Below are positions 45,671 through 56,964 of a DNA stretch of 64,000 bases, one piece after another. The stretch is from Bolinopsis microptera (taxonomy: Eukaryota; Ctenophora; Tentaculata; Lobata; Bolinopsidae), in the NCBI RefSeq assembly GCF_026151205.1, contig NC_087081.1:15738837-15802836 (forward strand), given 5' to 3'. The position numbers and the translations under genes are program-made. The notes under the pieces were generated by a model. It had not been told where the DNA came from. It was given only the letters and a program-made list of their open reading frames with translations, and searched no databases. Within the stretch, counting starts at the first letter, position 1. Each line of letters begins with the position of its first letter.

Positions 45671-46642
45671 TTAGTTTTACTACATTGATCAAACTCAGTA
45701 GAAATCTTCTTGAGCTGCTTTCGGGCTGATACTTAGTGTACGTCGGGATAAGAGCTGTAGGTAGTGTGTCCAATGAGGTGAAGTTTATCTAGTAGAAGTG
45801 CAAGTGTCGAAAGTATTATCTTTGAATTGACCACAGGGTGACAGGGATCAAACAGAAAAGAATCAAGACCTAAATGATAACATTGAAAATCCATCTGGTG
45901 TCACTACAATAAGTTCAAATTGTTTAATTCTCGGTAATTCACTCCTCTGTTTGCTTCATGCTATAAATCTAACAGCTGAAACAAACAGGGGTCTGACTCT
46001 GAGTTAACAACTTATACTCAAAACGGCATTTTCTAGATGTCTCAGCCTACATATCATAGACTTAATTGCTGTGGCTTGTGTACTTAGTACTTACATTATC
46101 TGATTGGAGATACATCTGTTGTTAAATAAGTGTTAATTAAATATAAGGACACGTTCATTTGAGTTTGAAGATATTGGTAAACAAAAATGATAACGTTTTC
46201 GACGATTTGATAGTGGCTTAATTTTGACATCTATTAAAGTATTAACCTAGCACGTTCAGAAGTTCTGAACATTAGCCACGTAACCCATACTCCCATATGC
46301 ACTGCTCAGAAAGAAAATCTATTGTTGTTAGGCACTATAATAGCAATAGATCTAAAGAAAAATGCAAGTAGACACATTTTTGAGGTCATCAAAATAATTA
46401 TAATTAATATCTGCTGTACAATCGACGAGCTGGATAAAGTTACCTTAACAGGACGATGTTTTAGTCTTCTTCCCAAACGCATAACTTCGATTCTGAAACA
46501 CCTCAGGTATTCTTTTACTGAGAGCCTCGCTAGTCGCTACCTTCCTCCGGCAAACTAAAGACCATAATGTTTTTGCTTAGCTCATGCCTCCTCCTCTTCT
46601 ACAAGCTGTTTAGCTATGCACTAACATGTGCTCGCATATTTC
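45671..46642. other. Interval without a supported gene
   Basis: Contains the possible exon-like segment at 45,842-45,953 and otherwise AT-rich sequence. Possible introns or intergenic DNA of the 45,278 exon. Confidence 0.35.
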
Positions 46643-46862
46643 TCAATTTCTAATAAACATTTCTTGTCTCTCAATCAATTGTAAGGAACGCACTAGTTGT
46701 TTGGCAAGCACATCCTTATTGCCAATCTTCATCATGTTCTCTAGTTTGACGTCCTCAACTGATACTGTTTTACACTGTTTGAGCATTTCTCTGATGAAAG
46801 ACTGTCCATCCTCCTCCACCGTTGGTAAATTGTATCGTTCCGAAGCAGTCGGCAAAATTAAG
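46643..46862 (-). pseudogene. Unidentified coding-like fragment, 3' end
   Basis: Minus-strand frame containing ERYNLPTVEEDGQSFIREML and KLENMMKIGNKDVLAKQLVR, ending at a stop at about 46,643. The composition (charged, amphipathic) looks more protein-like than random AT-rich sequence. Upstream on the minus strand, pieces such as GLFLGSIAARNIENQLQELG (near 47,120) and DTINILIDRLDPILFTASWNQ (near 47,000) lie in other frames, so an old gene or transposon broken by frameshifts is likely. No family recognised. Confidence 0.3.
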
Positions 46863-47784
46863 ATGTATATTGTGGTCACTTCCCCAGTAACTTATAGACG
46901 GTGTTACCATAACGTTACAATATAGCGTTACAATATCGTGCACCTTCCTAAATCAACCATCTAAGTTTGGAGACATATTATAGTTATTGATTCCAAGACG
47001 CTGTGAACAAAATGGGATCGAGTCGATCTATCAAAATATTAATTGTATCAAGGTGCCTCTCCAATCTCTAAACCAACATAGACTTCTCAAATAGTTAAAC
47101 CAAGCTCCTGTAGCTGATTTTCTATATTTCTAGCTGCGATTGAACCGAGGAACAATCCTTTAGTCGGATTCATGAGTCCACAATTTTACCCTGTTTGTTT
47201 TGTGCGAACTCTACTAGACGGCAAAATTATCATAAATATTACAAGAGCTACCACATTAGTCAGCCAGGTTACTCTAACAGGGCTGCCTGGAGCTGGTAAA
47301 TACTATGGGCATAGTGGTGTTTCTCAGGTGGTTAGTCACCTTCGGGAATGGGGAGTCTCAGCTTTTCACCCATAAAAGGAGTTGTTGTAGCAGAGAAATT
47401 CAAAGTCTAGTTTGTGTTGAGAGCTCTATCCAGGGTCGGGAGTTAGCTAAAGGATTACAACCCTTTCACTCTTTAGTCTTAAAGTTCCTCCTCTCAGCAT
47501 ATTTCCCTCAATACAATGATAAGCCCCTACTAATAAACCGGTAAAACTAACGACAAATCTCAGATAAGATTTGTATATTGTTAAGGTCATATTTCAAGCA
47601 GAGCTCTCTTTTGAGATGATTTCTCTGCTCGCCAGACTGACTATCTGTTCAGCAAGCGTTATGTCCAGGATGATTAGTACTCATAGTGACTTGGTCCTGT
47701 GAGCAGTAACAGCTAGTTTAACTGCTCCTCTCTCTCTCTCTCCCTTAGTCTCATGGGATTAGCGAGGTGAGCAACTTAGGGAGC
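46863..47784. other. Degenerate coding-like interval
   Basis: Minus-strand fragments as described for 46,643-46,862, and a plus-strand stretch at about 47,250-47,370. No continuous frame. Confidence 0.3.
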
Positions 47785-47785
47785 A

Positions 47786-47886
47786 AATCACGTGACTGCT
47801 AGACCTGACCACGTGACATATGAACAACTGCACGTGCAACAACTGCACGTGCAACAACTGCACGTGCAACAACTGCACGTGCAACA
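47786..47886. promoter_or_regulatory. Cluster of six CACGTG E-box palindromes
   Basis: TCACGTGA (47,789), CCACGTGA (47,811) and four GCACGTGC in 15-bp tandem units (AACAACTGCACGTGC, 47,822-47,885) fall within 100 bp, about 560 bp upstream of the start codon of the secreted-protein gene. CACGTG is the core site of basic helix-loop-helix factors. GCACGTGC is also frequent in the local repeats, so a mere minisatellite origin is possible. Confidence 0.45.
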
Positions 47887-48440
47887 TGGGGAACTTGTTT
47901 ATAACGGAGCAGTCTCTCAAATTTTATAATTCGACGAATTGTTTTGCTGCAAGAACGCTTAGTTATATTAAGCAATTCCAATCCAGTGATTTTTCTAAGT
48001 TGTTCTTTTCAACTCAACCTAAATTCATAATCTTCTACCTTTTTTTCTCTTGAACTTTTCGTTTCCCTAATGGTGTGAAGTGACTAGAACTTACCTAAAT
48101 TTATAAATTTTACCCTCGTTATTATCAGTTTTCCATTCTCTTACAGATATCGTGACTTATTAACTTGTTAACTTATTTCATCAGTTTTAGGACTGTCTGC
48201 TCTGCATAATCAAGATTCTAGAATGATGGACTATGAATTACAGTTTGCACTCAGATAAGAATAATACTGTGAAATATTGAAATATCCGTTGACTGATACC
48301 CGGTAAAGACTAATATGTTTATTACTTTAACTATCAGATTTAGTTCCACACTTACATTATGTGTTCAGATTACGCCAAATTATCAGGTTCTTAACTGAGA
48401 TTTAACTCAACCATAAACCCTGATCAGTTCTATTAGCAGT

Positions 48441-50276
48441 ATGTTTCTGTTGGTGTTCCTGACAAGTGTTCCTCTAGTCCAGTCTATTGGTGTAGGTAAG
48501 TCAACATTAAATCATCTAATCAAACCCACACCAAACTTTTTACTGTACGGCTTAAAATGCGTCAGAATTGTTGAACCTGTGTTGTGGTGACCTATTTCTT
48601 GCTCAAAAATCCACTTAATTTGCACGTGCATGAATAAGTGACACAAGGCGCGCACAGCTCATAAGTCATAACGTAACCACCTTTATCAGGGTGGACAGAA
48701 TGGCAGGAGATAACAATCAGGGACACCTGGATGGACATAACACCTTTAGATGGATATCTCTTCTCAGTGCAGACTGATATCGTGGCTGGCACAACTGGTA
48801 TACGTTTCTATGCAATTGTCAATACTTACGAAACTCTCATCAACATCAATATCCCTGCCAATTCAGGTAAGACTGTTAAGTAAAGGACAGTAAGCCAGCC
48901 AATGCAAGTAAGACTATAAACTATATAGCTCCTTCCCTTTGTGGTTCAGAAATTAACGCACTGATTAGTGACACAATTAGTAACGCTCTTGTTGTAGTGT
49001 ACGAAAGTTATTTCATTTTCTCTTCAGATGGCATACTGTCGGTGGCTATATTAGGTTGCTCCTCGGAAATAGACATCCCCTTCAGTAACTTAATATCTGG
49101 ATCTAGTACTATGGACTGGTACTTTTACAAAACAGCAGAAGAGTTTCAAGTGTGGTGTCAAGGGAAAATGGTAAATGTTAAATATAGAAATATGGTATAG
49201 ACAATGCATCAAAATATAAAATGGACATGTTATCAAAATATGAAAGAAAAGCTTCATCGGAGATTGTATAAATTTTTTCAACTGTACAGTTTTATCGTTA
49301 TTCTTACTACCAATCATAATAGTATTCATAACTTGCTTTTCACCAGTACCACAGCCAAAAGTTTGCTGACGCAGGAGATCCTGTTGGCTGCATTGCCAAG
49401 ATGGCCTCTGATGTGACACACGTCAAATTCAGACATTATGTTTATGATGCAAGCAAGAAAATAAGACACCCTCAGGAAAAGGAGGCGGAGCTTATTAATC
49501 CAGGTTTGTAACTAATCTAAAAGATAATCTGTTGGTAGTGGCTCAGGTTAAAATTAATTTTACTAGAGACTTAGTCCCCCGCACTATATACCATGGCCCG
49601 GCTCGTTCGCACCATCAAAAGTACCCACAAAGCAGTTGGGAAACTGGGCGAGAGAAAGGAATTTGGACGGGGAATAGTATACTTAACTCAGATATCACTG
49701 CAAATATTACCCGGGTGCAGTTCTTGAGCAGGGGAAACTGGAATATAATATATTATAGGACACAATTGGTCAGTTTGGATAAACTCCTCAGTTTGGGGTA
49801 GAAACGCAAGGGAGGTTCAAGCTTTTGGTCGTTCTGAATTCAATATTGACAATAAATATTTGGATTTTGACTTTTTTTAAATAGGCTTGGAAAAGCTTTA
49901 TAAATATTTTCATTTTAAAACATCGAGCTTGCAAGGCCATAGTGATAGAGGGCACAACACGGGATGTTTTCCTAAACATAGTAAATCTAGAGTGTTATTA
50001 GTGATCTGTCCCAACAGTGTGATTTGCAAAAATAACAGCGCAGCTACTAACCTACTAAATATCGATATAATTGAAGATGCACATTTATTGTACTAACAGA
50101 ATTATAGGAACCGACCAGTGCAGTTAACAAGGAAAACACAAAAGGGTTACTTAACGCAAGGACACTTAATTAACTAAGGTATGGCACGATTTCAAGAATC
50201 AGTTTCCTTGACAGCAGGACAGTATCTAATCCGACTAGAGCTAATTAAGCCATCCCCTCCCCCACCCCAACTATAA
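48441..50276 (+). CDS. Secreted protein of unknown family, five exons
   Basis: Five exons join with matching phases and GT-AG borders: 48,441-48,495; 48,690-48,866; 49,028-49,170; 49,347-49,503; and 50,215 (or 50,218)-50,276, giving about 197 residues. Exon 1 is a signal peptide (MFLLVFLTSVPLVQS). The mature part starts WTEWQEITIRDTW. It continues through GYLFSVQTD and ININIPANS to W-YFYKTAEEFQVWCQGK, DPVGCIAK and HVKFRHYVYDASKKIR, and ends in a Pro-rich tail (PSPPPPQL). Four cysteines lie after the signal peptide, and no membrane segment follows. The second half, with spaced Trp, V-x-C-x-G, Cys and V-x-F motifs, faintly recalls beta-sandwich domains of invertebrate secreted proteins; that is an impression only. 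The last acceptor is a tandem CAGCAG, allowing one residue more or less. AATAAA follows 35 bp after the stop. No frame disruption is seen, so it is probably functional. Confidence 0.72.
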
Positions 50277-50310
50277 AGTCTGTGATATCCGCACAATCAT
50301 CTGAGGCAGA

Positions 50311-50316
50311 AATAAA
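50311..50316 (+). terminator. Poly(A) signal AATAAA
   Basis: Canonical hexamer 35 bp after the stop codon at 50,276, fitting the 3' end of the five-exon gene. Confidence 0.6.
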
Positions 50317-50454
50317 TTAGATGGATCTCGAATTTGCTTTGCATCACAGTGCCTTGCTCAACTTAATCGTAGAGAGTGTTTTAGAAATACAACAAAATGC
50401 CGAATTTTCACCGTGACCGAACCGGGATTGTTTTCTAAATTTAAATTATATCTT

Positions 50455-50690
50455 CAAGGTAGGTGCTACTTGTGATGAACTTTAGAAGGATGGGATGGTA
50501 ATACTCAGTCTGGCCGTCTGGAAGCCAATAGAATTCCAGTTCAGAAACCGAGTAAGGAGGTGCGGCTACTGATGAGAAGCCTCTTTAAAGTTTATTTGGG
50601 TTAGAAACGACATTTGGGTCCCTACCCTCGCACAAGATTATTTTCAATTATCTTGTTGTGTTCCACAACTGTACTTATAGTTCTGTACAC
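50455..50690 (+). repeat. ~235-bp dispersed repeat, intact copy
   Basis: AAGGTAGGTGCTACTTGTGAT to TTGTTGTGTTCCACAACT. The second copy is split: 50,866-50,983 and 52,119-52,232, interrupted by the LINE. This intact copy shows the empty site (GGCTACT|GATGAG at 50,570/50,571). Confidence 0.85.
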
Positions 50691-50737
50691 TTCAGTGATT
50701 GGGCTGATGACTAAAATAGAAGCGCTGGTGACTCTAG

Positions 50738-50914
50738 TCTTCTAGTGAAAGTACTGGTGACGATGAGAAAGACCATAAAAGCATAAACCAGGGATTCCTT
50801 CGGGAGCATGTAAGATTATATCCAAAGTTTGTTCGCCAATGGGGTGTGTCTGGTTGTCAAAGATTTTCAAGGTGGGTGCTACTTGTGATTAACTCTAGAA
50901 GGATGGGATGGTAA
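50738..50914 (+). pseudogene. Coding-like fragment related to 41,253-41,417
   Basis: Frame SSESTGDDEKDHKSINQGFL, then REHVRLYPKFVRQWGVSGCQ, ending at TAA 50,912. The beginning matches the end of the fragment at 41,253. It runs into the dispersed repeat at 50,866. Together the two pieces suggest a dispersed protein-coding element of unknown type. Confidence 0.4.
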
Positions 50915-50983
50915 TACTTGGTCTGGCCGTCTGGAAGCCCATAAAATTCCAGTTCAGAAACCGAGTAAGGAGGTGCGGCTACT

Positions 50984-52118
50984 ATTACTACTACTATGTC
51001 GGAGCTAAGTCCGATCTACGACAGAAAACCCCTTCCATATATCCCTGTCCCGCATCAGGGTTCGCAGTTCCTCTTTAGAGTTTGTCCCAACTTCCTTCAG
51101 TAACATAGACAAGTAGCTTTGTCTTGGTCGGCCTTGCTGTGCTCTACCGTGCGTAGGTTCCCATAAGACTAAATCACTGGCAAGTAGCTCAGGATGTCGG
51201 ATGCAGTGTCCCGTCATTTTTAATCTCCTGCTTCGTAACTTGTTTGACAGCCTTGGGAGGCTACCATACAATGTTATATTGCTGACCTTGTCCTTCCATG
51301 AGATACCCAGCACCATACGCAACATCTTTGTGTATGTCCCGTCCAAACTTTTCTCGTGAGCCTTTGTCAGTGTCTAGGTTTCTGATCTGTAGAGCGGTGC
51401 TGATTCACAAGCCGCTATGAACAATCTAATCTTGAGGCTCTTTGAGAGTTTGGATTTCCAGATATCCTTCAGTCTATGTAGGGCACCCCACGATTTTCCC
51501 TTTCTGACCCTTATCTCCCTATCTGTGCTCTCAATCCAGGAGCCTAAATCATCTACATTTTCTATGGCTTCCCCGGATCGACTTTGTAGGTCGCTAGATC
51601 GATCCTCCATATTCAGTGTCATGACCTTGGTCTTGCCTTCGTTTATGTGTAGTCCCACGCTTGCTGCCGCCGATTCTACTCCGAGCAGGAATTCGTTAGC
51701 CTTGTCCATGTCCTCAGATATATTAAGTGCTATATCATCTGCAAAGTCCACATCGGTGATGATCTTGGGCCCCACTCTTCTGCTTTTTCTACGTTCGAGA
51801 GTGAGTTCAAGTCGCTCCGCATCATCGCCTATGGCTTGCCTCATACAGTAGTCGATGACTATTGCAAAGAGGTAAGGTGCTAAGGTATCACCCTGTAACA
51901 CACCTGCAAGTATCTCGAACAATTCAGTTTCTCCGTCTGGAGTTAGGACTTTGGCCATTGTCTTCTCGTACATGAGCCGTATAAGCTGCACGATTTTGAC
52001 TGGAATGCCGTACGCTTCTAGAATCTTTAGCATTTTCCCACGATGTACACTGTCGAAAGCCTTCTTAAAGTCTATAAATGTCAGAACAGCTGGCAGTTTC
52101 CGACTCTTGACACCCTCT
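50984..52118 (-). pseudogene. 5'-truncated non-LTR retrotransposon (LINE) reverse transcriptase
   Basis: Minus-strand frame of about 370 codons covering the RT core: LTFIDFKKAFDSV (block A), LQGDTLAPYLFAIVID (block B), DVDFADDIAL (catalytic FADD), then GLHINEGKTKVM and a C-terminal GRPRQ-type region ending at 51,005. One TAG (51,374-51,376), where the family has Trp in the LYxSETWTLT-like motif, splits the otherwise continuous frame. The element starts abruptly at 52,118. Its 3' end runs into a (TAG)n-like tail at 50,984-50,999, both typical of target-primed insertion. The host repeat is rejoined without a clear duplication. Confidence 0.85.
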
Positions 52119-52229
52119 GATGAGATCGAGCCTCCTTAGTTTATTTTGGTAAGTTTATTTGAGTAAGAAACGACATTTGAGTCCCCACCCTCGCACAGGA
52201 TTATTTTCAATTTTCTTGTTGTGTTCCAA

Positions 52230-53320
52230 AACTAATTCAAAGAATTATTTTTGTATAAAAATGTACAGGGTGGGCCAAAATTCAGTGTGCAAACGTTGGC
52301 CTTGATAGCTCAGTCACTGAGTGCCCAAGTGAAATAATTTGTTCTGGTATGACTTACTACCACCACCGGTTCGAGAAATTTGTCAAATCGAAACATATTT
52401 GTGTTCATTTTTTTTCAAAAGAAGGTTCATTTTCGTATTTATTTGATAGTTTGGATAGTCGGATCGAGCCAAATTTTATTGAATTGTGTTTGGCCATTTA
52501 AATTACGTTTGCCCTGAAAAAATGAGAGTTCTAGCTTCTCAGATGACCGAGGTATGAACCTTAACGATGTTATTCATTACGTGTGATCAGGTGATTGGCT
52601 TACCTGATCATGTGATTAGGTGACCCCGTTAACCAACCCATTAAACATTATGGGAATCGTTAAGGCTGGCCTGCCCAATTAAGGTGTCATGTCACGGTGT
52701 CACATAATCACCCAGTCAATTTTGTTAACGAGATACACAAAATGCTTGATAACTTCGTCATTTCTAATCCGTTTCACTTCATTTTTTCAGATCAGATGCA
52801 ACATTTAATAATCTACCATCTCTGAAAAAATTAGACATCTAGCATGTTTGGGAAGAACAATATAAGTGTTTTAATATTGAATGAGCGTGGTCTAAAATAT
52901 TCGAATTTTCAAATTTTGGTGACGTAATCCTCGAACCAGTAGGTACAGTAAACCATCTGCAAAGCAACAACCCTCAAATATAAAACACGGCGGAGGTATA
53001 ACCCCCAACGTTTGCACACTGACTTTTGGCCCACCCTGTATGTACGACCGCCCACGTGCAAATTAAGTAAAAAGCAAAAGTTGCACAGTAACCATGCTTA
53101 AGAGAATTGTTACACGCACGTGCACGTGCAATTATTGTTTTAGAGTCATTTTTATCTGTTTTGTGGTAATTACGCTGTGTTTAGTGCGAGCAACATTTTA
53201 CTATTTTAATTGGCTGTATCTCCGGTTGTGTAGGATATTTTTTGACGTGATTTAAACTTATTAAACATATTATTAGCTTCTTTCCTGTGACCACGGTTTT
53301 TTTTAGTAAACTTATAAAGC
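52230..53320 (-). repeat. 'CCCGTGG' dispersed repeat, inverted copy split by a mariner element
   Basis: Left part TTCAAAGAATTATTTTTGTA and right part TGTACGACCGCCCACGTGC to CCACGG match 21,520-21,830. The interruption is 52,266-53,038. Confidence 0.8.
52266..53038. mobile_element. Tc1/mariner-type non-autonomous element (773 bp)
   Basis: Begins CAGGGTGGGCCAAAA and ends TTTTGGCCCACCCTG, with the inverted match continuing for about 34 bp through GTGTGCAAACGTTGG. TA flanks both ends (52,264-52,265 and 53,039-53,040). The ends and TA target are diagnostic of the Tc1/mariner superfamily. No transposase frame. The uninterrupted site is visible at about 21,550. Confidence 0.9.
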
Positions 53321-53586
53321 ATAACTCGACAACGCTTGTTGCTAATTTTTTCTTGCTCGCAATCTCTTAAAGTCTTAATAATGCTATTAACTTATTTGCA
53401 ACGGCGCAGTAAACTTAAAGAAATTACGAAATTATTCTAACGTATATTTTACCTCACTTCTGACGTTAATTATAGAAAGTTTAAAGCCTTAATCAAAATT
53501 CTTAGAATGCCATAGCCAATTCCTATTATTTTTTACAACCCTGCTAAAAATGGCGAGGTTTCAACTTCATTTGCGAACTAAAATTA

Positions 53587-54405
53587 GTGTTACACTACTA
53601 GTTACCATAGTTACACTACTAGTTACCATAGTTACACTACAAGTTACCGTAGTTATACTACTAGTTACCATAGTTACACTACTAGTTACCAAAGTTATTG
53701 TAGTTACACTACTAGTTACCGTAGTTACACTACTAGTTACCATAGTTACATTACTAGTTAGTAGTTACCATAGTTACACTACTAGTTACCATAGTTACAC
53801 TACTAGTTACCATAGTTACACTACTAGTTACCATAGTTACATTATTAGTTTCATATTAAGTAACTAGTAGTGTAACTATGGTAACTAGTAGTGTCACTAT
53901 GGTAACTAGTAGTGTAACTATGGTAACTAGTAGTGTAACTATGGCAACTAGTAGTGTAACTATGGTAACTAGTAGTGAAACTATGGTAACTAGTAGTGTA
54001 ACTATGGCAACTAGTAGTGTAACTATGGTAACTAGTAGTGAAACTATGGTAACTAGTAGTATAACTATGGTAATTAGTAGTGTCACTATGGTAACTAGTA
54101 GTGTAACTATGGTAACTAGTAGTGTAACTATGGTAACTAGTAGTGTAACTATGGTAACTAGTAGTGTTACTACGGTAACTAGTAGTGTAACTATGGTAAC
54201 TAGTAGTTTAACTATGGTAACTAGTAGTGTAACTATGGTAACTAGTAGTGTTACTACGGTAACTAGTAGTGTAACTATGGTAACTAGTAGTGTTACTACG
54301 GTAACTAGTAGTGTAACTATGGTAACTAGTAGTTTAACTATGGTAACTAATAATGTAACTATGGTACACTACTAGTTACCATAGTTACACTAATAGTAAC
54401 CAAAG
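53587..54405. repeat. 21-bp tandem arrays in opposite orientations
   Basis: Units built on GTAACTAGTAGTGTAACTAT, about 13 copies read in the minus direction (53,587-53,845) and about 24 in the plus direction (53,861-54,366). After 54,366 two units are again in the minus direction. The arrays can pair into a long hairpin. Val/Thr/Leu- and Ser/Val/Thr-Met-rich open frames on both strands are repeat translations. Confidence 0.95.
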
Positions 54406-55279
54406 TTTAGCAGAGAAGCGTGTTAATTGTTATGTGTCAATAATCTGTTGTACTATTATTTGGGTGTATTATTGTTTGGTACTCCGCTTATTAAGATGAC
54501 CGTTACAAAAGATTCGGGTCAAAAAACACTTATAACTTATTAACTTTGCTTTTGTGAATTTTGTTTATTATTATTAAGTTTTCATTAAGCTTTTATTTTC
54601 AGCCGATTTGAGAAGATGAAGTGCTTGACCGGTTAATTTTCATAAGTTTCAGCACTGACCACAGATTCATCTTTTGAGTGATTTCCTTCTTTTAATATGA
54701 CTTTATTACAACCATTAATGGAATTCCATGCAATAAATAAAACACACATTATTTGGAGACAGGCCAAGAAATAAATTTACTCTCGCAGGAAACAAACACT
54801 TGCAGACAGTAGACTATAGACTTATAAAGTGTAGAACAATTTGTATGTTAAGAAAATATGCCCTCAAAAATAAAATGAAATAAAAAGAAATTATTCACAG
54901 ATTTACGTATTGAACGAAATTGCAAACCCAAAAACATAAAATTAATTTAGTTTAAAGATTATATTTTTTATTGATGCTTTTCATACAAAGTTAAAACAAA
55001 TTCTTCATTTTGTGCATCCTGGGTTTGGACAGGATATGCCCGCCTAAATTATTCCCATCACGTTACATTACATAATTCTCAATAAATGTAATAGAATTGT
55101 AGTGTTGTAATTAGTTTAATTAAGTTTCACCAAATTCAAATACAAAATATATGATCCTAATGAAATTATCACTAATTCAATGTTCCTTAATTTTATATTT
55201 AATCTAAAATGTTGCTTCAAAACATTTTGCAGTTCGAAGGACCTAAAAATTGTCTCGAAATTGTCCGGTCCATCGCTGC
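54406..55279. other. AT-rich interval, no gene recognised
   Basis: No supported frame or repeat. Confidence 0.45.
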
Positions 55280-56430
55280 TCAGACATATAACTTTAAATG
55301 TCCTTTAGTTTCGCTATCTCATCATGAAGTGCCTCATTAGCTTATTGCATTTTGGAATGCAGTCTTTTCACAGTAGTTGATGTTCTGATTGTTGCTCAAC
55401 TATATGCGCCCTGAAATTATCAATGTAAAACTTCGCTCCAGTAGGTACAACAAACAACTATTTCATCATTAATGACCTGCAGTGTCACAAAGTTAATCAC
55501 TAGTGTCATAAAGTTAATTACCAGTGTTACAAAGTTAATTGATTATATAATAACTTAAACACTATTGTATGCTGATTTCAATCCTGTTTTCACCCAACTG
55601 TCATCCTATAATCACTGTGCTCAAAGATTTGAAGTAGTTGAATGAGCAGTTTAATTTGAGAAAGCGCCCGTTGGTTAGCATTTGAATATTCATGTTTTAG
55701 GGTCGTTTACCTGGCCTGATGAACGTGGGTTTCTTTGTTTTACCTTGCATGGAGAAAAGAACAGCTCCTTCTTGGTTTACAATATTTGAATAATCATGAT
55801 TTAAGGTGACATTACCTGATTACCTGGCCTGCTGTTTTATCTTACCTTGTGTGGACGAAGGAACCGCGTTTTGGGCTGTGTCTGCATGATACATTAGGTC
55901 CGACTTTAACAATACACCTGTAAATGTCCATGTTAAGAGTGACATTAAACTATACCCTGGATTGTTCTGAGGTACTAAAGTAAGAACTTTTGTCTTTCCC
56001 TCAGAAAGGCTAGTGTAAATTCAAAATCACAGATTAGCTAAGATAAAGATACTCTAAAGGATCAATTCTTATCTTGGGTATTTGAGAATGATTGTGAACA
56101 AACTCAGAAATAGCAGGAAAATTCTCCAACATTGTATTGTCAGTGAAACAAGGCTAATCGCTAAGTACTATGAAAAGCACAATCATTCGATCAAAATATT
56201 ATGTGTCTTACCATCAAGTTACACTTAATAGGTCCGACGGACCTAAGGTCCGTGTTAGTACGCTTGCTGTCGTCGAGAAGAATCTGATCCCTTCAGAAAC
56301 GAGAGGATCGTAAACTTCTTTTTTACTGGGTTAACTCTTGGAAAGAATTGAACATTGTTACACTAATAATAGGTTTTTGTGAATTTCAAAGATCTTAACA
56401 AGTGAATAAGTAAATAAACAATATTTTTAG
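55280..56430 (-). repeat. Tandem unit 1 (diverged) of the 1.38-kb array
   Basis: Shares ACTATACCCTGGATTGTT, AATCACAGATTAGCTAAG, CACAAGGCTAATCGCTAAG and GCTTGCTGTCGTCGAGAAG with later units but is much more diverged. It has two versions of the 73-bp exon-like segment (about 55,745 and 55,855-55,913), one with a one-base frameshift. Confidence 0.75.
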
Positions 56431-56891
56431 GTAACTTACTTTATTGATACTGGTGATCTAGTCTCGCTAGCTCATCATTGTACTTCATTGCTTCAAGAAG
56501 GCAGCCTTTTCGCAATTGTTCTTTGTTACTAAATTATAAGCACCTGAAATTATCAATGTACAAATTTGTTGCAGTACAACAACAACTTATTTTATCATTA
56601 ATCTTCACTATCACCATGGTGTTACAAAGTTAATTGAATATAATACCAACATACTATTTCTGCTGATTTCCTCTTCGTTTCTTACGAACCAATTGTTTTA
56701 CTGTAATCACTTTGCTTTTCCAGATGCACCATAATATAGATTTGAAGTAATCGGATTCTAACATAAGTAATATTGAATCATGAGCCGTTTAACTTTATTT
56801 TGAGAAAGCCCCCTTTGGTCTATAGTATTTAAATATTCATGTTTTAAGGTGACATTACCTGACTTGATAAACGTTGGTTTCTTTGTCTTAC

Positions 56892-56964
56892 CTTGTATTG
56901 ACGAAGGAACAGCTCCTTCTTGCGGTGTCTGTATGATACATTAGGATCGTTTACAGCAATAAAC
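56892..56964 (-). pseudogene. 73-bp exon-like segment (also 58,709-58,781 and 61,486-61,558)
   Basis: On the minus strand it is framed by a TTCCAG acceptor and a GTAAGAC donor, and reads FIAVNDPNVSYRHRKKELFL, then RQYK. Copies in units 3 and 5 keep the length and most residues; unit 4 (60,092-60,171) has a 7-bp insertion that breaks the frame. The introns are equally conserved between units, so similarity does not prove selection. Another exon-like piece (DLSELISNSRHEADQILLDD) lies in the same strand near 57,290-57,390 in units 2-5. No family recognised. Confidence 0.4.

Noticed and set aside
47281-47375. P-loop-like GLPGAGK stretch
   Set aside because: The S/T after Lys is missing (Tyr instead) and no NTPase context follows; surrounding frames are broken.
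49593-49650. Histone H3-like start (MARLVRTIKSTHKAVGKL)
   Set aside because: Similarity ends after about 15 residues, and the region lies inside intron 4 of the five-exon gene; likely chance.
53550-54375. Thr/Ser/Val-rich frames of 76-165 codons on both strands
   Set aside because: The 21-bp unit is a multiple of 3 and open in several frames; no start context or unique sequence.
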